A stretch of DNA of 64,000 nucleotides from contig WRIS01000001.1 of assembly GCA_009782615.1 (NCBI GenBank), forward strand, positions 372,001-436,000, in the 5' to 3' direction. Source of the stretch: Eggerthellaceae bacterium (GTDB taxonomy: Bacteria; Actinomycetota; Coriobacteriia; Coriobacteriales; Eggerthellaceae). Below are positions 1-8,500 of this stretch, in pieces. The notes below the pieces were generated by a model. It did no database searches. It was not told the DNA's origin and saw nothing but the letters and a program-made list of their open reading frames with translations. Made by a program: the position numbers and the translations under genes. The stretch's first letter is position 1, and every line of letters starts with the position of its first letter.

Positions 1-819
1 TTCGACAACCTTACCGCCTTTGATAAGCGGTGCTATGGCGGGGTGCGCTTTCATGTCCTCAAGCATTTGGTAGATGGGGGTATCTGCGCTGGCAAGGTCA
101 GAAATAGTTGCCACAATACCCAAAGAAACGGATTCTTTGTTGGTATAGACAAAGCCGCCGCCCACATGACCCTTAGTCGCATCCCCCACAAACAACCACG
201 CCGCGCCCTCGCCCTCGTTAGCAAGCAGCCTGTCTTCAATAACGGACGCGGGAAGTTCGATAACTTGCTTGACGCCAACCGCCATGGCAGAACCGCGCGG
301 ACGCTCAAAGCCCACCGCTTCTTTCGTCAACAGCGAATTTGCACCGTCGCACAAAATCACGACATCGGCAGTCATTTCATCTTCGCCCGCTTTGATGCCG
401 ACAACGCGATTTCCATCCTTAACCAGTTCTTCAACAGGGATTCCAAAGATATAGTCAGCGCCCGCCGCTTCGGCTTTATCGGCAAGCCATCCGTCCAAAG
501 ACCCACGCAGTACCGAATAGGAATCCTGTCCGCTGACCAACATGTCGTCGCTGGAAAAATCGATAGTGAAGTTCGAATCGGGAGTCATCATCGAGATGCG
601 CTCATGGGTGATGCGCCGCTCAAGAGGAGCTTCGTCTTCGAAGTTCGGAAAAACCTGCTTGAGGGCGTGCGTGTAGAGCCGCCCGCCAGTCATGTTTTTC
701 GCACCAGCATAATTGCCGCGCTCAACAACAAGTACCGACTTGCCCGCTTGCGCGAGTTCGTATGCAGCGATTGCGCCTGCGCAACCTGAGCCTACGATAA
801 TTGCATCAAAATCTGACAT
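1..819 (-). CDS. fixC: FixC-like FAD-dependent electron-transfer flavoprotein oxidoreductase (3' end cut)
   Basis: FAD-dependent oxidoreductase of the FixC/ETF-QO family, which accepts electrons from the EtfAB (FixBA) pair. The start codon at 819 follows a strong AAGGAGG site at 827-833. The first residues form a Rossmann FAD-binding fold (IIVGSGCAGAIAAYELA) and an acidic VVERG at the end of the second strand. The remaining visible 273 codons keep the family pattern (GGRLYTHAL, DGANSLL). The gene runs off the left edge, so its C-terminus and any fixX partner are not visible. It lies 25 bp after fixB in the order fixA-fixB-fixC, as in the E. coli fixABCX operon that serves carnitine reduction. 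A second, complete fixC paralogue lies at 58636-59991. Family call is firm; the electron acceptor is inferred. Confidence 0.9.
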   Translation of the reverse strand, partial: MSDFDAIIVGSGCAGAIAAYELAQAGKSVLVVERGNYAGAKNMTGGRLYTHALKQVFPNFEDEAPLERRITHERISMMTPDSNFTIDFSSDDMLVSGQDSYSVLRGSLDGWLADKAEAAGADYIFGIPVEELVKDGNRVVGIKAGEDEMTADVVILCDGANSLLTKEAVGFERPRGSAMAVGVKQVIELPASVIEDRLLANEGEGAAWLFVGDATKGHVGGGFVYTNKESVSLGIVATISDLASADTPIYQMLEDMKAHPAIAPLIKGGKVVE

Positions 820-844
820 GGATACGCCTCCTTCTTAGCAGTGT

Positions 845-1732
845 TTAGAGAACATCAATGAGTGCTGGAAGTACTTCTTTAATATCGCCCACCAAGCCAA
901 GATCGCACTGTTTTAAAATCGGTGCATTCTTGTCTTTGTTGATAGCAACAATCGTGCCAGCGCGATTACAGCCGACCATATGCTGCATTTGACCTGAAAT
1001 GCCTACCGCAACATATACCTTGGGGGTCAACATCAAGCCTGAAACACCTATGTATACTTCTGTGGGAAGCCAGTTGAGCCCTTCAGTCAACGGGCGGGAG
1101 CATCCAAGACCAGCACCGAGTTTGTCACAAAGCCCGCGTGCAAGGTCAAGGTCGCTTTCTTCGGCGAACCCGCGCCCAGCAGCCACGATAACGTCTGCCT
1201 TGAAAAGGTCAACGCCGCTCTTTTCGATGGGCGCTACCGCAACCAATTCAAGCGGAGTTTGGGGAGCAACCCAAGCGGCTTCTTCGATAGCATCCGTGCC
1301 TGAAGCGGGCAATTCAGCGAACGTTTCAGGATTGATGGTATAGATAGCGGTTCTAAGCGCCTTCAAGCGGCGATGAGCAACGCCCCCGAAATACATGTTT
1401 GTTGCACCTTCGCCGTCAAGCTCAAGGACATCGGTGATGACCGAAGTCTTTGCATGCGCGGCAAGTTTTCCAGCAATGACCTTCAAATGACGCGTTGGCT
1501 CGACCAAAACAAGTTCGGGTGCCTGCGCATCAAAAATTGCGTTGACGGTATCGGCAGCATCGTCATAAACTGCACCTTGAGGAAGCGCGATATGAACAAC
1601 TTTGTCCGCAACCCCCCTCGGTATTTGCCCCTCGCCAATAACAACGAGTACTACTTCGTCTGCCAAGCTGCGCGCACCTGCGCACAATTTTCCCGCAGCA
1701 TCAAAACGCTCTGCAAGTACTAATGCCTTCAT
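845..1732 (-). CDS. fixB: Electron-transfer flavoprotein alpha subunit (FixB/EtfA)
   Basis: Alpha subunit of a heterodimeric electron-transfer flavoprotein, 295 residues, somewhat shorter than the usual 310-320. The C-terminal FAD-binding half carries the ETF-alpha signature region around residues 225-270 (VAVGISGQMQHMVGC, IVAINKD, APIL). It acts in the cytoplasm with FixA, shuttling electrons between a low-potential donor or acyl-CoA dehydrogenase and FixC. It sits 19 bp downstream of fixA and 25 bp upstream of fixC. The nearby caiA-like dehydrogenase operon at 8501-9637 is the obvious partner, because both operons carry the same upstream element. Confidence 0.93.
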   Translation of the reverse strand: MKALVLAERFDAAGKLCAGARSLADEVVLVVIGEGQIPRGVADKVVHIALPQGAVYDDAADTVNAIFDAQAPELVLVEPTRHLKVIAGKLAAHAKTSVITDVLELDGEGATNMYFGGVAHRRLKALRTAIYTINPETFAELPASGTDAIEEAAWVAPQTPLELVAVAPIEKSGVDLFKADVIVAAGRGFAEESDLDLARGLCDKLGAGLGCSRPLTEGLNWLPTEVYIGVSGLMLTPKVYVAVGISGQMQHMVGCNRAGTIVAINKDKNAPILKQCDLGLVGDIKEVLPALIDVL

Positions 1733-1751
1733 GATAAATTCCTCCCTTTCC

Positions 1752-2507
1752 TTACAGCGCCGCTTTAAGAGCAGCTGCGAACCGAGACAATGCGCCCTCT
1801 TCGGCGATGTCGATGATTACCTTGGCACGATCTGCCTGCTTCGGAGCACGGCAGTCTAGCACTTCAAGCGTGTTGACAAACGAAGTTTCCGCACCACCAA
1901 CTTCAGCAGGTTTTTTTCCTGCAGAAACGATGTCTTTCATACCAGGGATACGCGGAAGTGCCGCATCAGGAGCAACTGATACAACTGCGGGAAGCGCCAC
2001 CCGCACAGTTTCGACCACATCTTCTAACGTGCGCTCAACCTCGAGTATGTTGCCCTCAACACTCAGCTTTGTTGCTGCGGTGATAACGGGAATGCCCAAT
2101 TTCGCCCCCAGCTGAACATCAACTTGTTGAGCATAATTGTCTGCTGAACCGTCACCGCATACCACCAAGTCGTAATCGCCGACCTTTTCGAGAAGTGCTG
2201 TCAGCGCTTCGGCGGAAGCGAACGCATCCATGTTGGCGCATGCGTCATCGGCGGTCATGAACAGTTCGTCAACGCCACGAGCTAATACATTTTTCTTCAA
2301 CTTTGAATCATCTATTGCAGATGAACCTGCGCTGATGGCGACAACGGAAGCGCCCGTTGCACTTGCAAGCTGTGCGGCAGCTTCAAGAGCATTGAGGTCA
2401 TACGTTGAAACCACTTGGTGAGCCTTCGAAAAATCAAGGCTCCCATCCCCTGCTACCTGAATATCTTGGTCGTCGTGGACAACCTTGAAAGAAACGACAA
2501 TCTTCAT
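1752..2507 (-). CDS. fixA: Electron-transfer flavoprotein beta subunit (FixA/EtfB)
   Basis: Beta subunit of the electron-transfer flavoprotein, 251 residues, with the N-terminal MKIVVSFKVV start and the conserved DLNALEAAAQL, CGDGSADNYAQQVDVQLG and LPAVVSVAPD regions of ETF-beta. First gene of the fixABC operon. The ATG at 2507 follows an AAAGGTG ribosome site. A 39-bp element shared with the cai-type operon lies about 160 bp upstream (2668-2706). In the Fix subgroup, FixAB can take part in electron bifurcation or carnitine reduction; sequence alone does not decide which. Confidence 0.93.
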   Translation of the reverse strand: MKIVVSFKVVHDDQDIQVAGDGSLDFSKAHQVVSTYDLNALEAAAQLASATGASVVAISAGSSAIDDSKLKKNVLARGVDELFMTADDACANMDAFASAEALTALLEKVGDYDLVVCGDGSADNYAQQVDVQLGAKLGIPVITAATKLSVEGNILEVERTLEDVVETVRVALPAVVSVAPDAALPRIPGMKDIVSAGKKPAEVGGAETSFVNTLEVLDCRAPKQADRAKVIIDIAEEGALSRFAAALKAAL

Positions 2508-2667
2508 CCTGACACCTTTCCCTTTCTGACTCGTTTTATTTCTTCGCTTACTTCTTCGTTTACTTCTTCGGCGATTTTTTCATTGGTGCCCGCATTTCTG
2601 ATACGGCCTGCACCAGCTTTTCGCATCACCTGTTTGAAGACATTAAGCGCCACATGCGGGCTTCTCG

Positions 2668-2706
2668 CATCGCCAAATCACAGTGAACTAAGAGATACTT
2701 AAAAAC
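2668..2706 (-). promoter_or_regulatory. Upstream element of fixABC, shared with the cai-type operon
   Basis: On the minus strand this reads GTTTTTAAGTAT, a few variable bases, then TTCACTGTGATTTGGCGATG. The same layout occurs at 11186-11224, with the 20-base CATCGCCAAATCACAGTGAA identical on the plus strand and the distal block ATACTTAAAAAC also identical. It contains the perfect odd palindrome TCACTGTGA. TAAGTAT could serve as a -10 region with the palindrome near the transcription start. Likely an operator or activator site for a shared regulator; this is inference from conservation in two otherwise unrelated spacers. Confidence 0.65.
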
Positions 2707-2743
2707 TTGTTATATTTGATAAGGGATTTTGCGAAAGGGGAAT

Positions 2744-2785
2744 AATAAATAAATAAATAAATAAATAGATAGATAGATAGATAGA
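2744..2785. repeat. Tetranucleotide tandem repeat (TAAA)n-(GATA)n
   Basis: About five TAAA units run directly into five GATA units between the end of the lipoprotein gene and the fixABC control region. Simple sequence repeat of a kind that changes length by slipped-strand pairing. It lies upstream of the presumed fix promoter, not between promoter and gene, so any effect on fix expression is speculative. Confidence 0.85.
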
Positions 2786-2792
2786 AGGTGGA

Positions 2793-3235
2793 CTATGCTT
2801 CTGCTTTGAATCGGATATTGGCAACAAGGTAGGTTTCGGTTTTTTTGTCATAGGCTAAAATGACAAAACCCTTTCCTCTCATGCTCCAAACGTCTCCAAC
2901 CTCACCACCATAAAACCCCAGCGATATTTCATTTTTTTTGAGAAATATATTCCTGCCTACTATTTCTTTATAGATAGTGTCTCCGCTTTTCACAATAGTG
3001 TAGTAACCGCCACAGCTCTCCCATGCGTCAAGCGAGGTAATGACTTTCTCCTCGCTCAGTTGCACAGAGCATAATTCCATAAAGTCTTTTTCATTGAGTT
3101 TTCGTTCGATTAATTCGACCAACACCTGAGAAGGATCATCTGCTCTCATACCTCTACCTTCTTCCGCAGGATGCCCACAGCCAGCAAGAGACACAAGCAC
3201 AGAAGAGATAAGGTAGTGATTAGCTTTTTGTTCAT
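2793..3235 (-). pseudogene. Small lipoprotein with a frameshift inside the signal peptide
   Basis: Mature part is about 127 residues and starts at a lipobox (SLAGC) with three further cysteines. No domain is recognised. The reading frame of the mature part has only a GTG at 3200 as a possible start, leaving seven residues before the lipobox Cys, too short for a signal peptide. In the next frame an ATG at 3235 opens with MNKKLITTLSLL, a perfect lipoprotein signal start that then runs out of frame to a stop after 29 codons. Joining the two frames with a single-base shift near 3200 restores MNKKLITTLSLL-VLVSLAGC. Either a real frameshift mutation, a sequencing error, or a slippage-controlled gene. 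It ends 286 bp before fixA. Confidence 0.6.
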
Positions 3236-3341
3236 TTCACCGTCTCAATCAGGTATTGCCCAAGCGATGCTCTTAAACTAGCACATCATGCAATTCAAGA
3301 AAAGCTACCTAACATATTAAACAGGCGCTCGGGAAAGATCT

Positions 3342-4688
3342 TTATTTTCTCTCAACGGGCAAAGAACTTGCTTCTGAAAGCGACAAGCCGCGCGTCTCGG
3401 GCGCGAGGAAAACAGACAGAACCAGTGCCACCACCACAAGCCCTGCTGCAACCAACATGGTTGGACCAATGCCGTATGCCGCAAGGAAAAGCGGCGTGCC
3501 ATAGGTGGCAATAATCGTTCCGATGCGCGAAAACGCTATGGCGATGCCCACCGCAGACGCGCGAACTTCAGTCGGAAACAGTTCGTTTGGATAGAGCCAC
3601 TGCAAGATACCTGGACCGCCGCTAAAGAATGCGTAAAGTCCAAAAGCGCACAATATCACGAGCATCGGAGCCGTCGGGAAAAAGCCTAAAATCAAAAGCC
3701 CCACCGCCATAAAGCCCAGGCTTCCAATGAGAAGTTTGCGCCGTCCCAAGGAATTCAGCCAAAACATCGCAGGAATCGAGCCAATCAAGAAAAACAGGCT
3801 CACCGCGCTTTCTCCTAAAATCGCTTCGCGCCCCACACTAGCGCCGAACGCCGCCATGATATCGGGCCCAAATGTGTAGATGGCATACATTGGCACCACC
3901 TGACAAAGCGTGAGAATACCCAGATAAAAGATGCGCTTGCCATACCCCTTCGCAAACACTTTCCGCAAGTCGGTCTTGCCTGCGTCCACACCGTCGGTTT
4001 TGACGGCGCCTCCCTCAACTTCAAGTTCCACGTCAGCCCCAAACACTTTGCCAACGATTGCTTCTGCTTCCGCGCGCCTACCCTTTTTCGCAAGCCAAAC
4101 AGGAGATTCGGGAATGTCGTGGCGCCCAATAAGTAACACGATACACGGAATAACAGCACTGCCCAACATCCATTTCCAGCCGTCAGGAACACCGTAGAGC
4201 GCATAGCCCACGAAGGCGGCAACCGTCGCGCCGAGATACCATGCCGCAGAAACGATGCCCATTGAAATAGCCCGCTGCTTTTTCGGCGTAAATTCGGCAA
4301 TCAACGATGTCGCAATGGGATAGTCGGCACCGACGAAAACGCCGATAAAAAAGCGCGTCAAGACCAGTTGCAAGGGGTTTGCGGCAAACACGCTCAAGAG
4401 AGAAAAAACGCCAATTGCAACGATGTCGATAATGAACATCTTTCGCCGCCCTACGCAATCGGTCAAATAGCCGCCCACGATGGTGCCCACAAAAATGCCA
4501 ACCAACACCGAAGCGCCAATGGCAGCGCCCATGAAAATACTCAATTCGAAATGCGGCACGATTTGCGTCAGGGCGACACCGATGAGGGACAAGACATAGC
4601 CGTCAAGAAAGGAGCCGCCACTTGAAAAGAGAGTAATCTTTTTCAAGAAGCGCGTCATTTTCACATCATCCATAGTCTTTGTTGCCAT
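3342..4688 (-). CDS. MFS transporter, sugar-porter/metabolite:H+ symporter type
   Basis: Integral membrane transporter of 448 residues with twelve predicted helices. The loop motif DCVGRRK between helices 2 and 3, PESPVWLAKKGR at the end of helix 6 and FPTEVRASAVG before helix 10 place it in the sugar-porter/aromatic-acid branch of the major facilitator superfamily. It is the last gene of the cai-type operon, 51 bp after the MaoC-like gene, with an AAGGGG ribosome site upstream of the ATG at 4688. Probably imports the substrate or exports the reduced product; which one cannot be told from sequence. No BCCT-type CaiT carnitine antiporter is present in the window. Confidence 0.88.
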   Translation of the reverse strand: MATKTMDDVKMTRFLKKITLFSSGGSFLDGYVLSLIGVALTQIVPHFELSIFMGAAIGASVLVGIFVGTIVGGYLTDCVGRRKMFIIDIVAIGVFSLLSVFAANPLQLVLTRFFIGVFVGADYPIATSLIAEFTPKKQRAISMGIVSAAWYLGATVAAFVGYALYGVPDGWKWMLGSAVIPCIVLLIGRHDIPESPVWLAKKGRRAEAEAIVGKVFGADVELEVEGGAVKTDGVDAGKTDLRKVFAKGYGKRIFYLGILTLCQVVPMYAIYTFGPDIMAAFGASVGREAILGESAVSLFFLIGSIPAMFWLNSLGRRKLLIGSLGFMAVGLLILGFFPTAPMLVILCAFGLYAFFSGGPGILQWLYPNELFPTEVRASAVGIAIAFSRIGTIIATYGTPLFLAAYGIGPTMLVAAGLVVVALVLSVFLAPETRGLSLSEASSLPVERK

Positions 4689-4739
4689 GACATGCCCCTT
4701 TCTCGAAATTACGGGTGGGAGGAAACTACTTCCTAAAAA

Positions 4740-5612
4740 CTATTCCCATTCGATAATTCCCCAGTTGAGATGCGGCTTTGCACCTGTTTCGTCTGCGTCG
4801 GCATCTGCCAGTTGGAAGCGAATTTCTTTATCGGCAACCTTCCACATCTTGGTAACAAGATGCGTGCCTGGAATCAGCGGAGACGTAACGCGCGTCTTAA
4901 AGCGCGTCATGCGCTCAGGCTCACCAGGGAAATAGGTCGCAATCGCATGGCGCATAACGATACCCGCATAGCTGATGGCATGAGCGATAGGACGGTCAAG
5001 CCCCGTTTGTTCAGTATAGTCCCAATCGATGTGCTGCTGGTGCCAATCCCCCATCAAGCGATAAATCAACGGCATGTTAAACGGCATCATTTCGGCAACC
5101 TGTGCATCAGGCTCGCGTTCGGGCATCTCAACGATATCCTTCGGCGGTGCTTCGCCGCCCCAACCACCGTCATAAATGCACACATCCCAGGTCTCAACCG
5201 TGCACAGATGGGTGCCATCAGAACTGTACGATTTGCCCGTCTGCTTAGAAAGGCAACCCCTGCCCTCGCCGCGATCAAAAAGCGCGTCTTGGGTAACGAA
5301 GGTTTCGATGCGGTCAGCCATTTTAAACGGCGCGTGGAGTTTAATTTCAAACCCGTAGTGCAGCGAACCTGCGTAGTTGTAGCCATAGTCAAGCGTTTGC
5401 GTCATTTCTTCGTGAACCGTCAAAGGCACGCCGAAAATGGGGAGCACTTTGAGATCGGGGTTGTGGGCATCTTTTTCGTTGACGTATTCAAGATCGGTCT
5501 TGCCGTCGAATGCCGCATTGCAGCCAAGAGCGCAAATCTCAAGATCCTTGAAGGTGTACTCGCGTACAAAAGGTCCAAACTCCTTGCCGACGATTTCGGT
5601 ACTGATTGCCAT
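4740..5612 (-). CDS. MaoC-like enoyl-CoA hydratase (hydratase-2 fold)
   Basis: Protein of 290 residues with two hot-dog halves as in bacterial and peroxisomal 2-enoyl-CoA hydratase 2. The second half has the hydratase-2 motif around residues 174-201: YRLMGDWHQQHID followed by GLDRPIAHAISYAG. The catalytic Asp (179) and His (184) positions are kept, while the usual Asn two residues after the Asp is His. Expected reaction: reversible hydration of an enoyl-CoA, taking the place that CaiD (a crotonase-fold hydratase) has in the E. coli cai operon. Lies 54 bp downstream of caiC with a GAAAGGAAG ribosome site. Substrate not known. Confidence 0.82.
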   Translation of the reverse strand: MAISTEIVGKEFGPFVREYTFKDLEICALGCNAAFDGKTDLEYVNEKDAHNPDLKVLPIFGVPLTVHEEMTQTLDYGYNYAGSLHYGFEIKLHAPFKMADRIETFVTQDALFDRGEGRGCLSKQTGKSYSSDGTHLCTVETWDVCIYDGGWGGEAPPKDIVEMPEREPDAQVAEMMPFNMPLIYRLMGDWHQQHIDWDYTEQTGLDRPIAHAISYAGIVMRHAIATYFPGEPERMTRFKTRVTSPLIPGTHLVTKMWKVADKEIRFQLADADADETGAKPHLNWGIIEWE

Positions 5613-5666
5613 GGTAATACTTCCTTTCTTGTCTTTCTTTCTTTTCTTTTCGTTCTTTTTGAATAG

Positions 5667-7220
5667 TTATTTCAATAACTTCTTCTCTATCTTTAAGCTG
5701 CAGGTTCGCGGGAGAAACTCCACTATCTCTATCACCGAGGGAACCTTAAACGAAGCCATATGTTCTTTGCAAAACGCCAACACCGTGTCTTCACTTAAGG
5801 AAGCGCCCGTCTTTGGTAAAACAAAAGCTTTAACTGCCTGGTCGCGAATAGGGTCAGGAATACCGATAACGGCAGCTTCTGCGATAAGCGGATGACGCAC
5901 AAGAATACTTTCAAGTTCAGTTGTTGAAATGTTTTCACCCGCACGCTTTATCATGTTGGCGCTTCGGTCGACAAAATAAAACCAACCCGATTCATCTTGA
6001 TAGCCCTTATCATCGGTGCGAAGCCAACCTTCTTCATCCAGCACCCGCGCGGTTTCGGCTTCATCATCAAAATAGCCCTTCATGATGGTGCGCCCGACAA
6101 CGCCCTTCACCCAAATTTCCCCTATTTCCCCGTGAGGAACTTCTGCGCCCTGTTCATCAACTATCTTTGCCTCATACGAAAGTCCAACGCGCCCAACCGC
6201 AGGCCACTTACGTTGCCCGTTCGGCGGGTCGGTAATAACCCAGGTGACTGATTCGGTCGAACCATAGGTGTTCATGATGCGCAGGGCAAAACGCTTTTCA
6301 AAGGCTTCTTTTTCTTCTGCGGTAAGGGGCAGAAAATAGAGAACTTCGCGCAGACAGTGGTTTTTTTCATCAGGTGAAATTGGCTGCATAAGCAGGGTGC
6401 GAACCATCATGGCAACCGCTTGAGTAAGCGTTGCCCGATACGAACAAACCTGCTCCCAAAACTTACGCGCTGAATACTTCTCAACAACAATAAGCGTCGC
6501 GCCCGCCGTCAACACAGGCGTGAGCGCGGCAAGTTGAAAGTTGGAATGGCAAGCAGGCATGGTCGTGAGCAGACGATCATCTGCCCTCATGTTTGCTTCC
6601 CAGTTTCCGTAAAGCCCCGAAAACACCATGTTGGCGTGGGTGAGAATGACTCCCTTAGGGCAAGAAGTTGTTCCTGAAGTGAAGATGATTTCTGCAATAT
6701 CATCAGAAGAAACCGTGCGCACCTCACTCAGTTCACGCGGCTGGGCAGCTTTCAATGCTTTGAAGTCCCGTATGTTGTTTCTCGGAGAGCCTAGGCGCGC
6801 GCCAATGATACCTTTGGGAAGATAGCGTGAATCTTTTGCGATATCTTGATAACAATCTATAAAGCACTCTTCAACAACGGCGCAGGTAACGGAGCATTTA
6901 TCGAGTACGTATCTGCATTCTTCTTGTAAGTTTTGTTCGTTTAAGGGCACGGCAACCGCGCCGATTTTTGCAAGCCCAAAAAGGCACATCATGAATTCGG
7001 GACAGGTGTGCATGTGAAGCGCAACCATTTCGCCCGCAGAAACGCCCAGTTCGAGAAAGAGGTTCGCTGTTTTGTTTATCTCGTCATTGAAAGCACCGTA
7101 AGTGAACTCGAAAACTTCGCCGTGCTGGTCTTGGAAGATGAGGAAAGGGTGGGTTGTGCGACTAAGAGCAAGGTGCTCCCACACGCTTTGCAAGGTTTCA
7201 GTTCCCACAATATCAGTCAT
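5667..7220 (-). CDS. caiC: CaiC-like betaine/carnitinyl-type acyl-CoA ligase
   Basis: AMP-forming acyl-CoA synthetase of 517 residues, the same length as E. coli CaiC and similar to it along its full length (for example EINKTANLF, VEKYSARKFW, IKRAGENIS). The phosphate-binding loop FTSGTTSCPKG is at residues 180-190. The C-terminal catalytic lysine is present in a changed context (CSLKIEKK instead of SGKI). The MPAFHID stretch of CaiC is MPACHSN here, so the acyl pocket differs. Activates the substrate acid to its CoA thioester to prime the CaiB transferase cycle. Located between caiB and the MaoC-like gene, with an AAAGGGAGG ribosome site. Confidence 0.88.
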   Translation of the reverse strand: MTDIVGTETLQSVWEHLALSRTTHPFLIFQDQHGEVFEFTYGAFNDEINKTANLFLELGVSAGEMVALHMHTCPEFMMCLFGLAKIGAVAVPLNEQNLQEECRYVLDKCSVTCAVVEECFIDCYQDIAKDSRYLPKGIIGARLGSPRNNIRDFKALKAAQPRELSEVRTVSSDDIAEIIFTSGTTSCPKGVILTHANMVFSGLYGNWEANMRADDRLLTTMPACHSNFQLAALTPVLTAGATLIVVEKYSARKFWEQVCSYRATLTQAVAMMVRTLLMQPISPDEKNHCLREVLYFLPLTAEEKEAFEKRFALRIMNTYGSTESVTWVITDPPNGQRKWPAVGRVGLSYEAKIVDEQGAEVPHGEIGEIWVKGVVGRTIMKGYFDDEAETARVLDEEGWLRTDDKGYQDESGWFYFVDRSANMIKRAGENISTTELESILVRHPLIAEAAVIGIPDPIRDQAVKAFVLPKTGASLSEDTVLAFCKEHMASFKVPSVIEIVEFLPRTCSLKIEKKLLK

Positions 7221-7270
7221 CTCAAAACCTCCCTTTCCCTTTCCTTCTCAACCCTCTAACACCAAATCAT

Positions 7271-8482
7271 TTACCCCAGCTTCACGACCCCATTTTCGGC
7301 GAGCGCAGCAATTTCATCTTCGCTATACCCCAATTTCGAAAGCACATCAGCGCTGTCTTGCCCCAGCCTCGGCATGGGGCGCCACACCTGACCAGGATTG
7401 TTCTTGAAGCGCGGAAACACATTCAGCCCGTGGAACGTTGAGCCGTCCTCAGTTTCCCAATCAAGCCATACTTTGCGAGCCTTCAAGTGCTCTTCTTCAA
7501 CCAAGTCGGGGAATTCCATCACAATTTGTGCGGCTATGCGATGCGCAGCAAAGTCAGCCTCGATGTCGCGTCGGTTGTTTGCCTCACAATAGGCTTCCAA
7601 CTTACGCTCGATTTCTTTGGCGTGAGGGTTAGAAAGCCAGAGCGCGCTGCAGTCCTCAGGAATTTCTTCGCTTCCCCACAGGTGCCCCAAGCCAATGCTT
7701 TCCAGCAGATATTTATTCTGATCAACGCCATAGACACACAATCCAATAAAGCCGTCCTTGCACTTATATTCGCCGATGGCGCACAGATTTTGGTTGCGTG
7801 CACCCGGACGCGGCCAGATAACGTCGGCATTCAGATAATCAACCAAATAGTATTGCCCGATTGAAAGCAGGGTTTCATACATCGCCAAATCGATGCTTTC
7901 ACCTTTGCCTGTTTTTTGCGCACGATAGAGCGCCGCCAGGGTCGATGACGCAATCATCAGCGTGTTGAAATAGTCACCCGCATAAGGACCTGGGTTCATG
8001 GGCTGTTCTTGTGTGCCGTTTTGGCACATGTAGCCGCTATACGCCATGACCGTCAAATCATAGGCGGCGCGGTTCACCATAGCCGGCTCGCCCTCTTGCC
8101 CAAATCCTGAAACATGTACGATAACGAGTTTGGGATTATGCTCCCAAAGCACTTCATCGGTCACGCCCTTTTTCGCATAGGTGCCGCCTTTGCTTGCTTC
8201 GATGAAAATGTCGGCATCTTTTATCATCTTGAAGAGAATTTCTTTGCCCTCTTCTGAAAAATAGTTAAGGGAAACGCTGCGTTGATTGCGGCGTTCTGCC
8301 TGCTTAATCCAAGGGGTATCGCGAATCGTGTCGCCTGCGCCCGTGTTCTCAAGCCAGGTAACATCCGCACCCCAATCCGCCATAAGGTCACACGCTTTTG
8401 GTGCAGCAAGTTCAACTGCTGAATAGACGATTTTGACACCATCAAGAACACCAAATGCTGGTTTGTTTGTTTCTATCGTCAT
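7271..8482 (-). CDS. caiB: CaiB-like family III CoA transferase
   Basis: Family III (formyl-CoA/carnitine) CoA transferase of 403 residues, close to the 405 of E. coli CaiB. The catalytic aspartate sits in PYAGDYFN at residue 170, matching Asp169 of CaiB, and the GGTYAKKGV and RPGARNQN regions fit. It moves CoA from the reduced product to a new substrate molecule so that ATP is needed only for priming. 18 bp after caiA, with an AAAAGGAG ribosome site. Call to the CaiB branch is firm; substrate (crotonobetaine, gamma-butyrobetaine or another enoate) is inferred. Confidence 0.92.
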   Translation of the reverse strand: MTIETNKPAFGVLDGVKIVYSAVELAAPKACDLMADWGADVTWLENTGAGDTIRDTPWIKQAERRNQRSVSLNYFSEEGKEILFKMIKDADIFIEASKGGTYAKKGVTDEVLWEHNPKLVIVHVSGFGQEGEPAMVNRAAYDLTVMAYSGYMCQNGTQEQPMNPGPYAGDYFNTLMIASSTLAALYRAQKTGKGESIDLAMYETLLSIGQYYLVDYLNADVIWPRPGARNQNLCAIGEYKCKDGFIGLCVYGVDQNKYLLESIGLGHLWGSEEIPEDCSALWLSNPHAKEIERKLEAYCEANNRRDIEADFAAHRIAAQIVMEFPDLVEEEHLKARKVWLDWETEDGSTFHGLNVFPRFKNNPGQVWRPMPRLGQDSADVLSKLGYSEDEIAALAENGVVKLG

Positions 8483-8500
8483 TGCCCACTCCTTTTCTTT

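Noticed and set aside
43-789. Plus-strand reading frame of 248 codons
   Set aside because: Antisense to fixC, which has a strong ribosome site and FAD motif.
4770-5666. Long plus-strand reading frame of 298 codons
   Set aside because: It is antisense to the MaoC-like gene, has no ribosome site and low-quality composition; the minus-strand gene has clear family motifs.
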